Below, piece after piece: positions 26,901 to 41,900 of a DNA stretch of 64,000 bases (the stretch's first letter is position 1; each line of letters starts with the position of its first letter). The position numbers and the translations under genes were made by a program. The notes under the pieces were generated by a model. It did not search any database. It was not told the origin of the DNA and was given only the letters and a program-made list of their open reading frames with translations. Origin of the DNA: Ptychodera flava (Eukaryota > Hemichordata > Enteropneusta > Ptychoderidae). The DNA is taken from the NCBI RefSeq assembly GCF_041260155.1, contig NC_091929.1, forward strand, positions 26,226,080-26,290,079, in the 5' to 3' direction.

Positions 26901-29900
26901 ATTGGTTATACATTCTGTAAACCACGTCAGTCCAGAGATTCGGCTGTAAACCCAGCTGGTAAGGTTTTGATTGATTTGTGTAAGAAAGTAGGTATGCATA
27001 TTGTAAATGGTCGAACAGGTGAAGATCAAGTTGGTCATTTCACATGTTTATCGTATGCTGGGGCAAGTGTTGTAGATTATGTCATCATTTCTTCTGAGTT
27101 ATTTGACAGCGTGGTGAATTTTCATGTACATCAACGTACTGAGTCAGACCATATGGCGTTAACATGTAAATTTAAATGTAATGTATTTAGAAATGTCAGT
27201 TGTGTGACTAGTGAAAACAACCACGAGTGTACAAATGTTGAGTGTTTTAAATGGTGCGAAAATTTCAGAAATACCTTCCTGGAAAATGTATCTTCAACTC
27301 AGGTAACAAGTCTCTTCAAAGATTCAATAGACAGCTTGCCGAATATTGACAGCGCTATTGATAAGTTTACCTGCGCTCTGAAAACTGCTGGGAAAGACAT
27401 GCAGTGTCAAACAACTAAGCGTTAACAAGTAGATTGGTTTGATAACATGTGTTTTCTCAAAAAACGCTAGTATGTGTAACAAACTGAAAGATTCCAGGAA
27501 GTCAAATACCAGCTTTGCCTTAAAAGAGTACTTTGCAGCAAGAAAAGGTTTCAAAAAAACGTGTAGAAGTAAAAAGTTAAATTTTCAAAATGTCATTGGA
27601 GAGAAACTTTCAAACGCTTTCAAGGAGGGTTCATCAAACATCTTAGGTATTTTGAAATCATGTATGAATCGTACAAGCTGCAGCTCAAACAATATTAGTC
27701 TAGATGATTGTACGATTATTTTAAAACATTGTATGAACAGTGTGCGGATACTGGTTCTAGTGATCACTGCTTCTCTAAATCAGTGAGTGAAGTCTTACAA
27801 AATTTTGACGTTTCTGTAACTGAAACTCAGGATGCTGAAACTCTAAATAGGCCTATTTCTGAACAGGAGATTTTATCAAGTCTCAAAAAGCTGAAATGTT
27901 CGAAATCCCAAGGCTTTGATGGAATCCCAAGTGAGTTTTTCAAATATTCATCTGCTGTTGTAACACCTTTCCTTCATATTTTGTTTAATTTTATTTTTGA
28001 ATCTGGGTATTTCCCCGAAGACTGGGCGACCGGTGTAATTGTACCCTTGCTTAAGAATGGTGATAAGAATAATGTTAACAACTATAGGGGGATTTCACTT
28101 TTAAATATTTTTGGAAAGATTTTTACTTCTACTCTTAATGAAAGGCTGACCATCTGGGCTGAAAACAATGATGTAAGATCCGAATGCCAAGCAGGATTTA
28201 GAAAAGGCCATAGTACTGTTGATAATATTTTTGTTTTACACGCTGTAATCCAAAAGTATCTCAGTGTTAAAGGAGGAAAATTTTATTGTCTCTTTGTGGA
28301 CTTCTCGAAGGCATTCGATAGAGTTGATCACTCCTTGCTTCTTTATAAGCTGTCTTGACTGATATCTAAGTGTAGTGTAAAGCATTTAGTAGTGTGAAAT
28401 TAATTAAGGGTTCATTTGCATATTTAATGAACTTTGTAATTAGTGATTTTACTCCAAAATTACAGCGTTAAATTTGATGAAACTTGCTACAGATGTTGAT
28501 CTGATAAATATCCAATTGTACGGAGAAGCATTGAGCAGTGTCAAGTTAATAATTATCTGATTTGCGTATTTCATGAAGTTTTATAATAATAGTCATATGA
28601 CTCCGAAATAACTGCATCAAACGTCATGAAAACTGCTGCATATACTGATCTGACAGATATCTAACTGTGTTGTAAAGCATTTAGTAGTGTAAAGTTAATT
28701 AAGGATTCATATTTAATAAACTTTGTAATTAGGTATATATCTCTGAAATTACGGCACCACATTTTGTGAAACGTGCTACAGAAATTGATTTGATAAATAT
28801 TTAATTGTGCTATGAATCATTGAACAGTGTCAAGCTAATTTAGGGTTTATTTGCATATTTAATGAACTTTGTGATTAGTGACATTACTCTAAAATTACAG
28901 CACAAAATTAAATAAAACGTGCTACAAATGTTGATCTGATGGATATCTAGTTGTCTCATGAAGCATTGAGCAGTGTCAAGTTAATTAACAGCTCATTTTC
29001 ATATTAAATAAAGTTTTGTTACTAGTGATTAAACTCTGAGAGTACTGTGCGAAGTTGAAAAAACCTGCTACATATATTGATAACATATATCTTATTGTTC
29101 TGTAAAGGGTACTGCTATTAATGAACCTGTTGTAAAACACGTGAGCATATTCAGTTCATATCTGGTTTTTCTAGTACCAACTTTGCATATTTGGGATTCA
29201 ATATCAAATACTAATTTACAGATTTTCGAGCGTCTAAAAAGACGTGCAATTCGTATTATTCTTGATACTGATTCCAGTGTGCCAACCAAGGATCTTTATC
29301 GTACATTACGATGGTTACCACTCGCTTTTAAAATTCAATTAAACAGGCTGGTCCTAGTTTTTAAAGCTACGAAAAAGCTCGCACTATGCAATATTAATGA
29401 ACTTTTTAACGAATACCGTCCTTCGAGAAACTTACGATCTGCAAATAAGCATCTTTTAGACATTCCAAGAGCCAGAACAGAGTTTTTCAGAAAGTCATTT
29501 CAAGTAACAGGTGCAATTGAATTTAATAATTTACCTTTTAATCTTAGGGAGCTGGAAGATGTTAATGATTTTAAAAAGGCTTGTCATAATTATTTATTAA
29601 CCAAGTACATCGAAACTTGTTAATGCTGTTTTCTCATGCACTGTATCATTTCTTGCGTGATTTGTACTGTCTCTCTTTTAATTTTTGATTGTATTTGTGT
29701 TTTATGTCTTTTTGTGTCTCGACCTCCATGAAAAGAGGTTTTCGTAACCTATGGAGTTATCGAGATTAATAAATAAAGTTTAAATCAAATAAAATAAAAG
29801 AGAATGGTTCGAAATTGATTTTAGTAAAATTTATGAAAAGGTTGAAGTCTCGCGTTCGAGGCGCATACAACCTTAAAGCCGCATATGGTACATTTATGTC

Positions 29901-32900
29901 ACCTAATGTACAAAGTAATGTTTGTTTGTTTATAACACTGTAATTCAATTCGTACCGATTTAACAATATACGACAAAATTTCCACTACCTAAGGAACCTC
30001 AAGTATCTTCGAGAAAAACATTAGAATCTTGATCAAATCCAAAATGTTTTCACTAGTCTTCTAATTATGGTTTGAAAAGATTAATTGCTTAATTCAAATA
30101 ACAACTGACATTATTTACTTTATAGCGTGCATAGATGATCATAAAATATTTTCACTTTACCTTCGCCTAACACTTCCACTTCACAGAGGGTGAGACTGTC
30201 AACTTTGTTTTCTAGTTGCACGGAGACAAAACGACCTTCCAGACAGCATTCAACTTCTATCATCTCATTGGTGCTGATCTCATCAGCTGTTATGGTTTCT
30301 CCGCACTGTTGGTTGTCAGCAATGACGTCACTGTTACCAACTCTGATCACCGCACCACTTAAACGTTGAGCTACGGAAACAGAGTAGTAGATAATAAGTC
30401 CCTGTTCACAAACAACTCTTCAATAATGCAGGTATTAAAAAAAATTATCGGCTTCAGTAGTTAAGGGGCAGGATAGCGAACCGCGCGAGATGTGAGTGGT
30501 GGCGCTTGTATAGCACAAACGGCCAACTGAATTTGAGACGGGCAAGTATAGACCAAAAGTTTTCTGAGATTTGGGAATATCATGTAGTTCCAGATTTGAG
30601 TGATGCCTTGCATATTGAGGTCCCCGAGGTCATGATCTTTCAAAAGACCCAGAGATCGTTAATTCTCCAACCCTGGGAAATGCTGGCATTAATGTAGTCC
30701 CTCGTTTGTTCGTCCACGGAATAGCAGTCGGACACACAAATCCCGCAGGATTTCTGGAGTTTAAGATTTCGTGCTGCATGACATGTTTCTGCTTAATTTA
30801 CATTGTGAGATTTGGAGCATGATAGAGGGTACATATCATTATGGACTGTTGATGTAGGTGAAAGGTCCAATTGGATAAAAAACGTTTAGCTGGTAGGAGG
30901 TGCACGGCTAAGAACGAGCTAGGTGGACCCCTAGTTATTGTAAATAAACCCTTTTCATTAAAAAATACAGATCAGATGTACACTTTAGTCACATTGGATA
31001 GTCTTCCTGATTAGAGTAAAATAATATTCTTTGCAAACGGCATGGAAGATAGGAGTCAAGGAATTATATGTTAAGTTTCCCTGTTAAATCTTTTATGATT
31101 TTATTTTATTTTCTTAGAGTGACCGAGAAATGTATTTTCTTTACCGGTTTTACTGGTAACAATACGTCATCAATATAAATTGTGTGACATTGTACATTGG
31201 CCCGACCTGGCCTTTATCAGACAAAGGGGGAGAGATTCACATTTTCATTTCATCTTTTGCAATAAAATATATATGGTATTATTGTACATTATCAGATGCG
31301 CAAGCCAAGTTTGTCGTCTCTGAACAGAAAATACCGGGATTTATACTCTGATCATTCTACGTCACGACAACCCGTGTCTATGTCATCAAATTTGGTGCAT
31401 CGGAACTTTTTTGCAAAGGTCTTCGATGTACTCGTCATGTAAACAAACAATATGGATGCCCGTATTTGTCCTGCGATCAAAATTCATCTGACGTGAAAAT
31501 TTGTAAAAATCAGTATGATTTTAAGGGTCTGACAAAATACATCCACTGAGCAAATTTTGAGTCCTTCTTTGTTAGTTTTGTACCAATATGGGGGATAACA
31601 TCAGTATAGACCCCGCCGCCGCATGAACTTTCGGAGCACAGTGAATTCTCATGCCTTAGACATGCCGTTTCAACAGCAAGGCCGGGCGCACGCCGAGACT
31701 TTAAACGTCATGTAATGAAATCATTATTTTTATAGATTGTGACAACAAAAATCCGAACTCACAAGAAAACAAGAGTGTAAGGAATTGAAGGAATTACGTG
31801 ATTAATTTTCGGAAACAACAAAGTCGAAGCTGGTCGCATTACAGTGGAATCCGTAAGCATTGCGTACTGTTGGGGGCTGTATCACCCCTATTTGTAACAA
31901 TCAACCCTATTTGTAAATTCGGATAGTTTTCAATCGGATTCGAACCCACAACTACGGCATCAGTCGCCTAGCTGGGAGGCCACAGACAGAACCAGTCGGC
32001 TAAATCTCCACTCCCAAAAAAGAGTGGTTCAATAGCCGGCTAAGTTGTTACATTTTTCTGACTGAGACCGCTCAACACGTTGTAGCACAGGGAACTGAGT
32101 AATCTTGTTGTTGTTGTTGTTGTTATTGTTGTTGTTGATGGTGATGATGATGACGATAATAAAAAATATTAAAAAACAACGTGTCATTCCTTGCTGTTGT
32201 TTGTCGATGTTGTAGATAATTGTAAAAGAAAACTGTAATCGTGACCAAAAAACGACGTAGGTCGCTCAACGTCACTCCCGTCCTTAAATACAACCAAGGG
32301 TGGAATCGAGATGCCCCTGATCAAGGCTCATCAGCCACCTTCAAGGCCCAGAAAAAACACCCCATTCACGAGCGATCGATTGAAATGTGCTATCATAGGC
32401 ACTGAAATTTATCTCACTGACCTAATTTGGGCTTCACTTGAACTACCGACCTGCAAACGAGTGGAAAAACGGCGATTTCCAAGTCGTACCCGGTCAAAAT
32501 CGATCACATTTGAACTTCCCGGTCGATGGTGACGGCGCTTTCGTCACTGGGCATTTAAATTGACCAATTGGGGGCCCTGTAAAGGCTGCTTCGGCCAGCT
32601 CTCATTACTAATACATGAGGAGGCTTGTCCCAACGCAAAATTTCACTACAGTTTAAACTTCGCCATCTCAACTTCATTCAATTTCCATTCTTGTAAAATA
32701 ATACTTATATGGATACCAATGACAAATCAACCCGTCTTTTCCTGTAAACTATCACCTGGAATACTCATTCACAACGACAATGTACACTCGCTCAAGTACG
32801 AGCCCGGATGTTGTTTACGCTTGTAACGGGGGAAATTTAAATACCCGGAAGTGTACGCTCTAACTATCGACAGTATATCCTGAGGTAAAATGGCAGATTT

Positions 32901-35900
32901 CCTGACAAAGAGTTGGTAAGTATCCGTTTATCTGCATGACTATGAAGGTTTTTCTACTTTTTCGCGTACTTTTGAACGTTACACGTACACGTACGAGCAG
33001 GGAGCATTGAAACATAAACAATCGGCTGCTAAACATTGTCGGCCTGAAGTGAAGACATACCGGAAAAGTTTCGTTTCGTTGAAACGTACATGTTCAATAT
33101 CATTTTATACGAAATTTTACCTCTGAGAAATGCAATATATTTTTCGGTCAGTATGACAGAAGAGCCGTTACCTTGTTCATGATTTAATTAAGAGTTCATT
33201 GTTATTGACTTGTACACTTGTATTTGTTCCAGGTTGCTATGCAATTATCATGTGTCACCTGGTGCCACAACGCGCCTTGTTGACATTCTCAGTCATTTGC
33301 GGCAATCCTTAGGAAATACCCACAACATCCAGTACAAGGACAAAACTGTGAGCTGTTTCATACGAGATCTGTGGGGTGAGCACATTACAGTAAACAGAAA
33401 AGTAATTTCAGGCACATTTCCCCTTTACCAACGAACCACACTCTACACTAATTTAAGTATAAAGGAGACTACTCAGCCATCTGAAAGTGATGGAATGTCA
33501 TGGGAAACCCTGAAATCCTTCTGTCCATCAGGCTGGAGTCCACCTCATTTGAACAGTGATGGCATTTTAGTATGGATAAAAATATCTACCACAACAAACA
33601 CAGTGAATGGTTGCCGTATTGTAACAGAAGTTCAGATCAAGAGAGAAGAAAGTGGTCTCACTGTTGCAGTCAAGTATGGGAGTCGCACTGTAAATCTTGA
33701 GGACATAGGCTTCAAAGTTTCAGAATTTTTCTGTCAGAATGGTTCAAGTATTCATCAGATAAATGCTTTAATGGATATGATATCAAATACATCATTTTGC
33801 TCTGGGTTTGAGTGGACCGGATCCACAGTTACCAGTCAAGGCCACAGTGAGAAATGGAAAATATCAGACAGAGAAATTACCAAAATGAGAAGCAACAGCT
33901 GTGAACTTTTCTGCCGCTTGTCAACATGCTGTTCAAAATGCCTACTGTTAAAGAGAAAAATGAATGCAAGGGTACGTGCAAGTGATGAAGATAATAACAG
34001 CAGACATAAGAAATTAAAAATGATGGACAAAGCTGAGGTTATAGAGCTGTTGAAAAAAGAACAAAAACTGCGAAGAAATGCAGAAGTAAAGAAAAGGGCT
34101 TAAGGAGAAAGCTGCAGGAAGAAATGTTGGAATTTGATAGCAATGATGGAGACTTCACAGAAATGTTTCAACTGATTGATGAGAAGCAACTGGGTGACGA
34201 TATGAAAATTTTGTTTCAACAACAGAAAGACATTTTAAGACAGAAAAACGCGAAGGAATATAGATGGCATCCACAGTAAGTTGTTGCATATACATGTACA
34301 TTGTCACAAACAGAAAAGACAATATGACATAATGTAAATTTGTAGTACCATACAATACATGTGGTGCACAATATACAATACTGTATACAATTTCCCTTGT
34401 CCACCTACAACACAAGATGTCAAAATGACTGGTTCAAATTACTGCTGAAGTGACCAAACTCTGTATTTTATTATTTCAGATTTATTTTGCCTCAATTATG
34501 TAATGCCCTTGTCTTTGTTTTCATGTAGTTGGTTGTGTGCATCCACAAACTTTAACCTGAAAATCACTTAATGTGAAGGGTTTCAGATAAAAAAAAAGTT
34601 GGGACACCCGCATGCATTTCAGTGTTAATGTTGATATAATGAAATATTATGTATTGGTAAATTCAAGTACATTACCAGAAACTCGGGCCTGAAAGGGTTT
34701 TAAAACCCTTTCTCAGATCACATGAGTACAACACATAAGTTGATAAGTGTAACATAAATATCCTGTTTAAAAATGATACATTTCATAAAAACTGCCGGTG
34801 CCCAACAATGTGGAGTTTGTGAAAAATGTTAGAAGCTGCATAATAGAGTCAAAAAAGCTCTGTGGAAATACATACAATTCAATTGTTTAAAATTTATTTT
34901 ATTATGTTTTCATGTCCTAATTGAATTAATCTCTTATCTTCTGAAAGGGACAAAGTCACTCATTTTTTGGCATTATTTCAGCTATTTTAAATACTTTTCA
35001 AATGTTCACTGAAATATGCTTAGTCTCTGGATGACACAGCTCAACTAACACCTGTATAAATAAATACGCATAAGATCCACCATTTTAATTTATGGTATGT
35101 ACCAAAATTTCCAATACAGTTACAGTTGTGTACAGGATAAAAGTCAAATAATTGTAACATACAATGTACATGTATGGTGATTGAGCATATTTCAGTGAGC
35201 ACATCAGCATAAATGATCAATGAAAAGAAACTAAAATAGCTGAAATATTGTCAATAATAAGTGACTTTGATCCTTTACCATTTCAGCATAATCCAGCTAT
35301 GCCTAAGTATTTATGCCAGATCCCCACAAGTGTACGATGAACTTGCAAAAGTTCTGATTTTGCCAAGCAAGAGAACTATCCGGTACAATAAAAACAAGAA
35401 CCCACAAGAACCAGGTGAGACATGCATGTATCTAAAACATTATCTCTGCTGAAGTTGAGAGCTCACCCATAAGGACACACAACTTATTGATTTGGGGCAT
35501 AACTTCATACCCTGATATAACTGCTTTGATATACTATTGAATATGACAGAATAATGTACTGCCTTTGAAAGCTAACTTGGACAATATATGCATTTTCAGA
35601 AAGTAGTTTCACTGTTGATATCCCAAATGAACTATCAGTACAGAAAACTTAAGGCCCAATCAGCACCATTGTAAGCATTATTTTTTCCATGATACATGTG
35701 CATGATTTTTGCATTTGGATCCATATGTCACCTCTTTGGCAATGCATACATGTACAACAATTGTTCTCTACACTTTCTATGAAGTAAGGGATATGGCACA
35801 TGTTTAGTCTTTGAATTCAAATTTAAGTGGAATTACAATCAGAGGTTTATAATGTGTGCCCATTAGTAAGCTTATAATGTAAGTTTGAAGGTAAAATCAT

Positions 35901-38900
35901 CAAAATAATGAAATGGTGGCTTATTGGGCTTTTAAGTGATTTCTGTACATTGTATAATCCATATTTTACCTGAAATTTTACACAGATTTAATAAACATGC
36001 CTGTGTGCCTTTGTTTCATAATGGCATTTGACACAAAAAATTTATACATGTAAGTGTTTGTTGCTGATACCATAACTCTCTGACGTCATTTCACTGAACA
36101 TATGCATTTCTACTGTCTAAGTTATAACATGTTAAGCTTGACACACAAACAATACAGAAAATCAAATTTTAAAAAGTACATTTACAAACTGGGAATTTGT
36201 TAATTCTTAACTGATGCATTAAAATACCTCTACAGCGTTACACACACTCAAACATGTATGTAGACCATAAAGAAAATATCCATCTACAAAGCATTTCTGT
36301 TTTGATATCAGGTTGGAACTATGAATCTGTCAAAGGTTTGCTGGATGCTGCCAACAAGAAAGGTCTGAAGGAAGTAGATCGTTGGGGAGGACTATGCTTT
36401 GATGAAATGGCAATTCAGGTATTCTTTTTTGATTTCAATCTTAAATTTCCATGTGCATTTAGCAGTACAATATACACTTGAAGGGGAAGGTTACCCAGCA
36501 ATTGTGTTCATGAATAAAAAATCTATGAAAAAATGGTGCGAAATCTGTCTTTGTTATCAACTTTCACTTACCGATCCCATTTGTAAACCGTATAGGTTAT
36601 GGGTAGTAGTGACGTAAGGGCCTAGGACTGGACTGACACTTGTATGGCTTCCTTGGCTGAAGACTACAGGGAAGCCCTACAAGTGTCAGTGCAGTCGTAG
36701 GCTCTTACCTCACTTCCACCTATAATTAAAGGTTTTCAAATGGGTGCCACCACACGATCAGTAAGCGAAAATTAAATAACAACAATAGATTTCACACCAT
36801 TTTTCGTAGATTTCTTATTGCTGAACACATAATTGCTGGGTAACCTTCCCCTTTAAAGACGCCCATTGGCTATAAAAAGAGGATTACAGATAATGTGAAT
36901 ATTACTGTCAATAGGACCTTGTACAAACTAAAATGGTTATGAGCCGTATGTTTACCAAACAACATAAATGATACTGTGTTGACTGGTTGATTCACTTTGA
37001 ATTCACACACTCTTTCAGGAGGATTTGCAGCTTTCAAAGTGTGGCGGGAAAATCTAAGCTGGTTGGCATTGTTTCATTGGGAAACTCATTCACAGATATG
37101 CAAAGATTGATGAAAGGTAAATGTCCTAATCAAAATTGTCCTGGACCAGTGTTTTTTTACATTTCTAACTTTTTTATACATTTGAAGCTAGCTCACTGAC
37201 AGCTTAGTAATGATAAAAATGTTACAGAGCTCAAAAAGTATTAATGGCTGAGTACAATAAGCTTGAATTCTGTATCATACAGTACATGTATATGTAGCCG
37301 AGCACATTAGATTAATTGCCAGTGTAAGCCCACATAATTACGCACTTCACAGAAAAGAGCTAATCAGTTGGATTATACCACTGTATGTCATACTACAGGA
37401 AAACCTGTTTAAAACTGGACACCTAAGGGACTGAGAAAACTGTTTGGTTTATAGAGGTTCCTTAAACATGGCAATCTATGTGAAAGAGACTTGGAAAAGT
37501 GTTCAGTCTACACACGTTTCAGTTTAGACAGGTTTCACTGAAATAAGAAAAGGCCTAAAATGGCATGCCTTAGTTATCAAAATGACCATGCGGTGGAATG
37601 TTTTTAAGGCACCTACCTAACCTAAAATCTGTGATTGCCGACATCTCTACTTTTCCTCAATAACCAGGCTCGTAAATCTGCATATTTGACAGTAAACCTA
37701 TCATGAAAACCTTAGCCAGTTTGCTTCTCTAACAATGCAAGCTTCATCATCAGTATAATTTTCACTCAGAGAAATGCAACTTAATTATCCCCTTTCTATG
37801 GCACACGTACATACTTCAGTGTAAAAAGTACACGTACATTGTACTAGTATATAGAACATACACTACTGTTATAGCCATAGCTAAAGAAACATGAAATAAA
37901 CACATGACTAACTAAAGTGGTCTACTTTCCCCTTTTACAGGAGACTGGAAAGCAGAAACCGCGACACACGTTCTGCAGTTTGTATTCATAGGAGATGGTG
38001 GGTTGCGATATCCCATAGCCCACTTCCCAACAAGGGAGTGCCCACCAGCTACTTTATATAGATATTTTGGGAAGGGGTTCAGCTACTTCTAAAGGCTGGA
38101 TTTCAGTAAGTATCACTAAGTAAGTTGATTTAAGGATGTACCAGCGCTACGCATGCATGGAATTTGTCTCTTCCAGGCGCTACTCATAAAAATAAAGGTA
38201 TTACGGCAAAATAAGACACCCCCCCCCCCCAATATTTGGATTCTAATTAAAGGGACGAAGTTGCTCATTTTTAACATAATCGTGGATTTGTTACTTCTGA
38301 AATATCATTTATGTTCATTTGCTAACTGAAATCTGCTTAATAGCCAGGTTTTATTATTCAAGACTTGTCCTGCACAGGGTCATGATATGCAATTTCTACT
38401 AAAATACAATATTTATCACATACATGTATAAACAGTTCAATGATTGAAGTAATCATGCGTTTTGTCCTATTACAGGATGATGTGAGTAGATAGTGTCAAC
38501 CAGAGACTGAGTCCATTTCAGTGAAATAACCGACATAAATAATATTTCAGAGAAACTAACATATCCAAAATAATATAAAAAATGAGTGACTTTGTCTCTT
38601 TAAGGATGAACATGTACACCCTGAGTAAAATGCTACTCAGTAAAGCTATTGAACTAATTTAGTCTGTGTAAATGAACAGCTGTATATGTTTTTAAATGTC
38701 TTTCAGAATTCCTGAATGAAGATAAGACATTGATATGTTGGCTGCTTCTAAGTTCACTTGGATTTCCACATTGACTTTGTATCAAAAAACTATGTGCCTA
38801 GTTCAAAAAATACAAATACATTTCTACAGAGGGAACCAGGGTCCAAATGCCAAATGAAGCACACTGTACATGTATTTGTTCAGTAGTCAGATTGTTTAAA

Positions 38901-41900
38901 TGAAACCTCTTTCTCCTCAGTGTGTACTGGTCCTGCTGTGATGGTGGAGAAAGTAACCGTGGATTTATAAACCTCCATTTCAAGGATAAATCTGCCAGAG
39001 AGAGCAATTTCACCACACGTAATCCAATGACTGGAGGTAAAATGGTCTTCATAATGGATCCAAAGGTATGTCCCCACTAATTACTTCCAAAATGTGTTTC
39101 TCCATGAAAGATAAAAAACTAAAAAGTAACATTTCCCTAAAAAACTTATAAAAATCTACTGAAGTCTGCCTAAAAATCTTATGAAAATCAATAATTTTGA
39201 TAATAATGAAAACAGCTACCCAACTTCAGCTGCTTCTTTGTCACAGAAAATTTACCATGGAGCAATTTCAACTGATTTGAATTTTTTAAAGAGGAAGTCA
39301 ACATTATTAGATGAATGTTCATAGAGTTCTTTTGTCTATCCAGTTGCATGTAACACGGAATCTCCTTATTCTTGACTTGACAGTGTATTACATATTTGTG
39401 TGATCTTCATTTCTCTAGCACAACATCAAGAAAATACGCAACAACCTGGAGAAGAGCACAGAGACAGGAAAAAAAACAACTTCAGTTGAATGGAAACAAA
39501 GTTCTGTGGAAGTACTGGTTAGATGCATATACTACAGATCAAACTTCCAACCCTCTAGTTATACATGAGAGGCTAACAGAGGATCATTTCCATTTGACTC
39601 CTCAGTTAAAGATGAGGAACCACCTTGCTGAGGATGTACTGGACAGGAAAATGCTTTTTACTGTACAGGTACATTTAAATTTGTCTTAATATTGCTTGCA
39701 GAGGAACTATCTGTCAAAGCAATGGCCAAGCGAACTGAAGAATTTCACATGTGAAAATTAACAAAGGCTGATGATACATGTACTATTGACAGCTTCATGA
39801 AAATTTGCACAAAGCTCAGTCAAAAGAAATACATTATAGTGATCAAATAAAACTATATAGTCACCGTGCTTACTTTTGAGATAAACGACATTGAATGATT
39901 TTGTCTATTGCATTGGTGAAACATGTTAACCATTATTGTTAAAATTCATGGTCTTATATCTCAGAAACAAGCACAGTGACCCCCCCCCTCACACATATTT
40001 TATTGCACATTTTTATAATGCTTACAAAGAAGTAAATTTAAATTAAATTTTACTGATCGTACATCCTTAATGATGCAAGTTTCAATCCCTTGTTCTCACA
40101 TTATTTCTTGTTGACACTATGTTTACAGGCTGTCAGACCTTTGTTTTCCATTGAAATTGTTATCAGTGTGATAAGTGTGTTTTCAGATAAAGCTGATAAA
40201 GAAGTTGCCCCTTTAAGAATTTGCTTGGGGGTGCTGGCGTATTCGTATCAACACTCAGTTCACTATCCCTGTCTTTTTTCTTACAGGCTTTCAAGAGACA
40301 CTTGTTTGCAAAATATGGCAAGGAAGTTTCTTACCTTGATGGAGCAATAAGGATCCTGACACACACCAGCAAATATGTAGCATTCTGCAACAATGTGAGG
40401 AACCCCATTCGTGACATGTCTGATGGCAGATTGGTTGACTGTCGAGAATTCCTGTCATTTCTAGATGCATGGAATGCTGCTGCACAACCACATCAGTTCA
40501 TCTCAAAGAAGTTGTACTTCGATATGCAATCGGCACTTGTTGGACTGGAACAGCTGTGTCAATATAAACTCGGCCTTTTCCCGGGTTCAGCAATCATGCC
40601 TGGCATCATAAACCAAGATGTGGTAGAAAACATCTTTTGTCAGGCACGTTCCTATAATGGACAAAACAATAACCCGACATACGATAAGTATCGCAAGTCA
40701 CAAAACAGCATCATTCTTCACCAAAGGTGCATTAGCAGAAAGGGTAATGCCAGTGTGACTTTCTCACGGCAACTGTCCCTACTTGACTGAACTGAATGAC
40801 TCTTCAGGGTAAACCTTACCATTCTATGTTGTCTATGTTGTCCCATAGACCCTGAAGCAAGAGGGATGGAGACTGTGGCATACATCAAAAGAAACCCATT
40901 GAATAACACAATTATCTTTTATAATTTTGTAACAATTGTCATTTTTCATGTGAGATACAAATTAATGTACATGTACATACAACTTACCAGTATTTCAATA
41001 AATTTCTAATTAATATCAATCCAGGGTATGTACTACTTTGTTAATGTCTCTGGTATCTTTTGAAAAACTTATAGTGAGAATGAAATCTATATTTTTAAGG
41101 AAATATTGCAGGCAAGTAAACTAAGGAACCCAACCTCAGATTTGCATTTGTTGTTTCAAAACAGTCTTCAACAACAGACAAAATATATACAATTTTTTTT
41201 TTCATGCTGAATGAGTTTGATTAACCCCTTGATTAGTCAGGGGTTAACTTTTTTAGTTCTAGCATATGGTGGAAGCTTACCAGTGTCCCTTACCGGTATT
41301 ATACCCCGGTAGTTTTGTTTGCATTTGCTTTCTTGAATGACATACCAATCACATCACTATCCCCATTAACCTCAGTATTCTCCCTAGGAACCGTTTGATA
41401 GCATTGCGGCTGGATTTTTATTGTTGAGACAATAAAATCCTGCTGTAATTGCTCTTGGAGAACACCGATTCTATTTGTAGCATAATATAGTAAAGAAAAA
41501 ATATTTACCCTGCTACTGCCTCTGGAACCGCATCATTAACCCACCAGTATCGACTGTCAATACCTGATATGTCTTGAAAACCCATGGATTTGGAAAGCAG
41601 CTGGATTTAATGATGACATCCTTCAAGACTTTTGCCAGTTCTTTCTTTGTTGACCGTTTGGGGAGAGCAAGACTGTATGCTTCTGCCAGCAAGAAAAGTT
41701 CCTCTTTTTTGTATTGAGTTGATTGGAATATGTCAGGGTGGTGACTGAGCATAGCACAAAGACGGTGGTGAGAGTTGATCAGTCCCCTAGAATCATCACA
41801 TCTGATCTGAACATCTGTTACCTTTGCAGCAGCTTGTTGTCGTTTTTGTGTCTTTGTTGCAATTTTCTTACGATGGGCTTGCGTTTTCTTCAACTGCACC

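Noticed and set aside
32311-32826. Two frames of 73 and 88 codons repeated at both ends of the transposon
   Set aside because: They lie in the terminal inverted repeats, overlap no fitting splice sites and show no family motif; the duplication explains their conservation.
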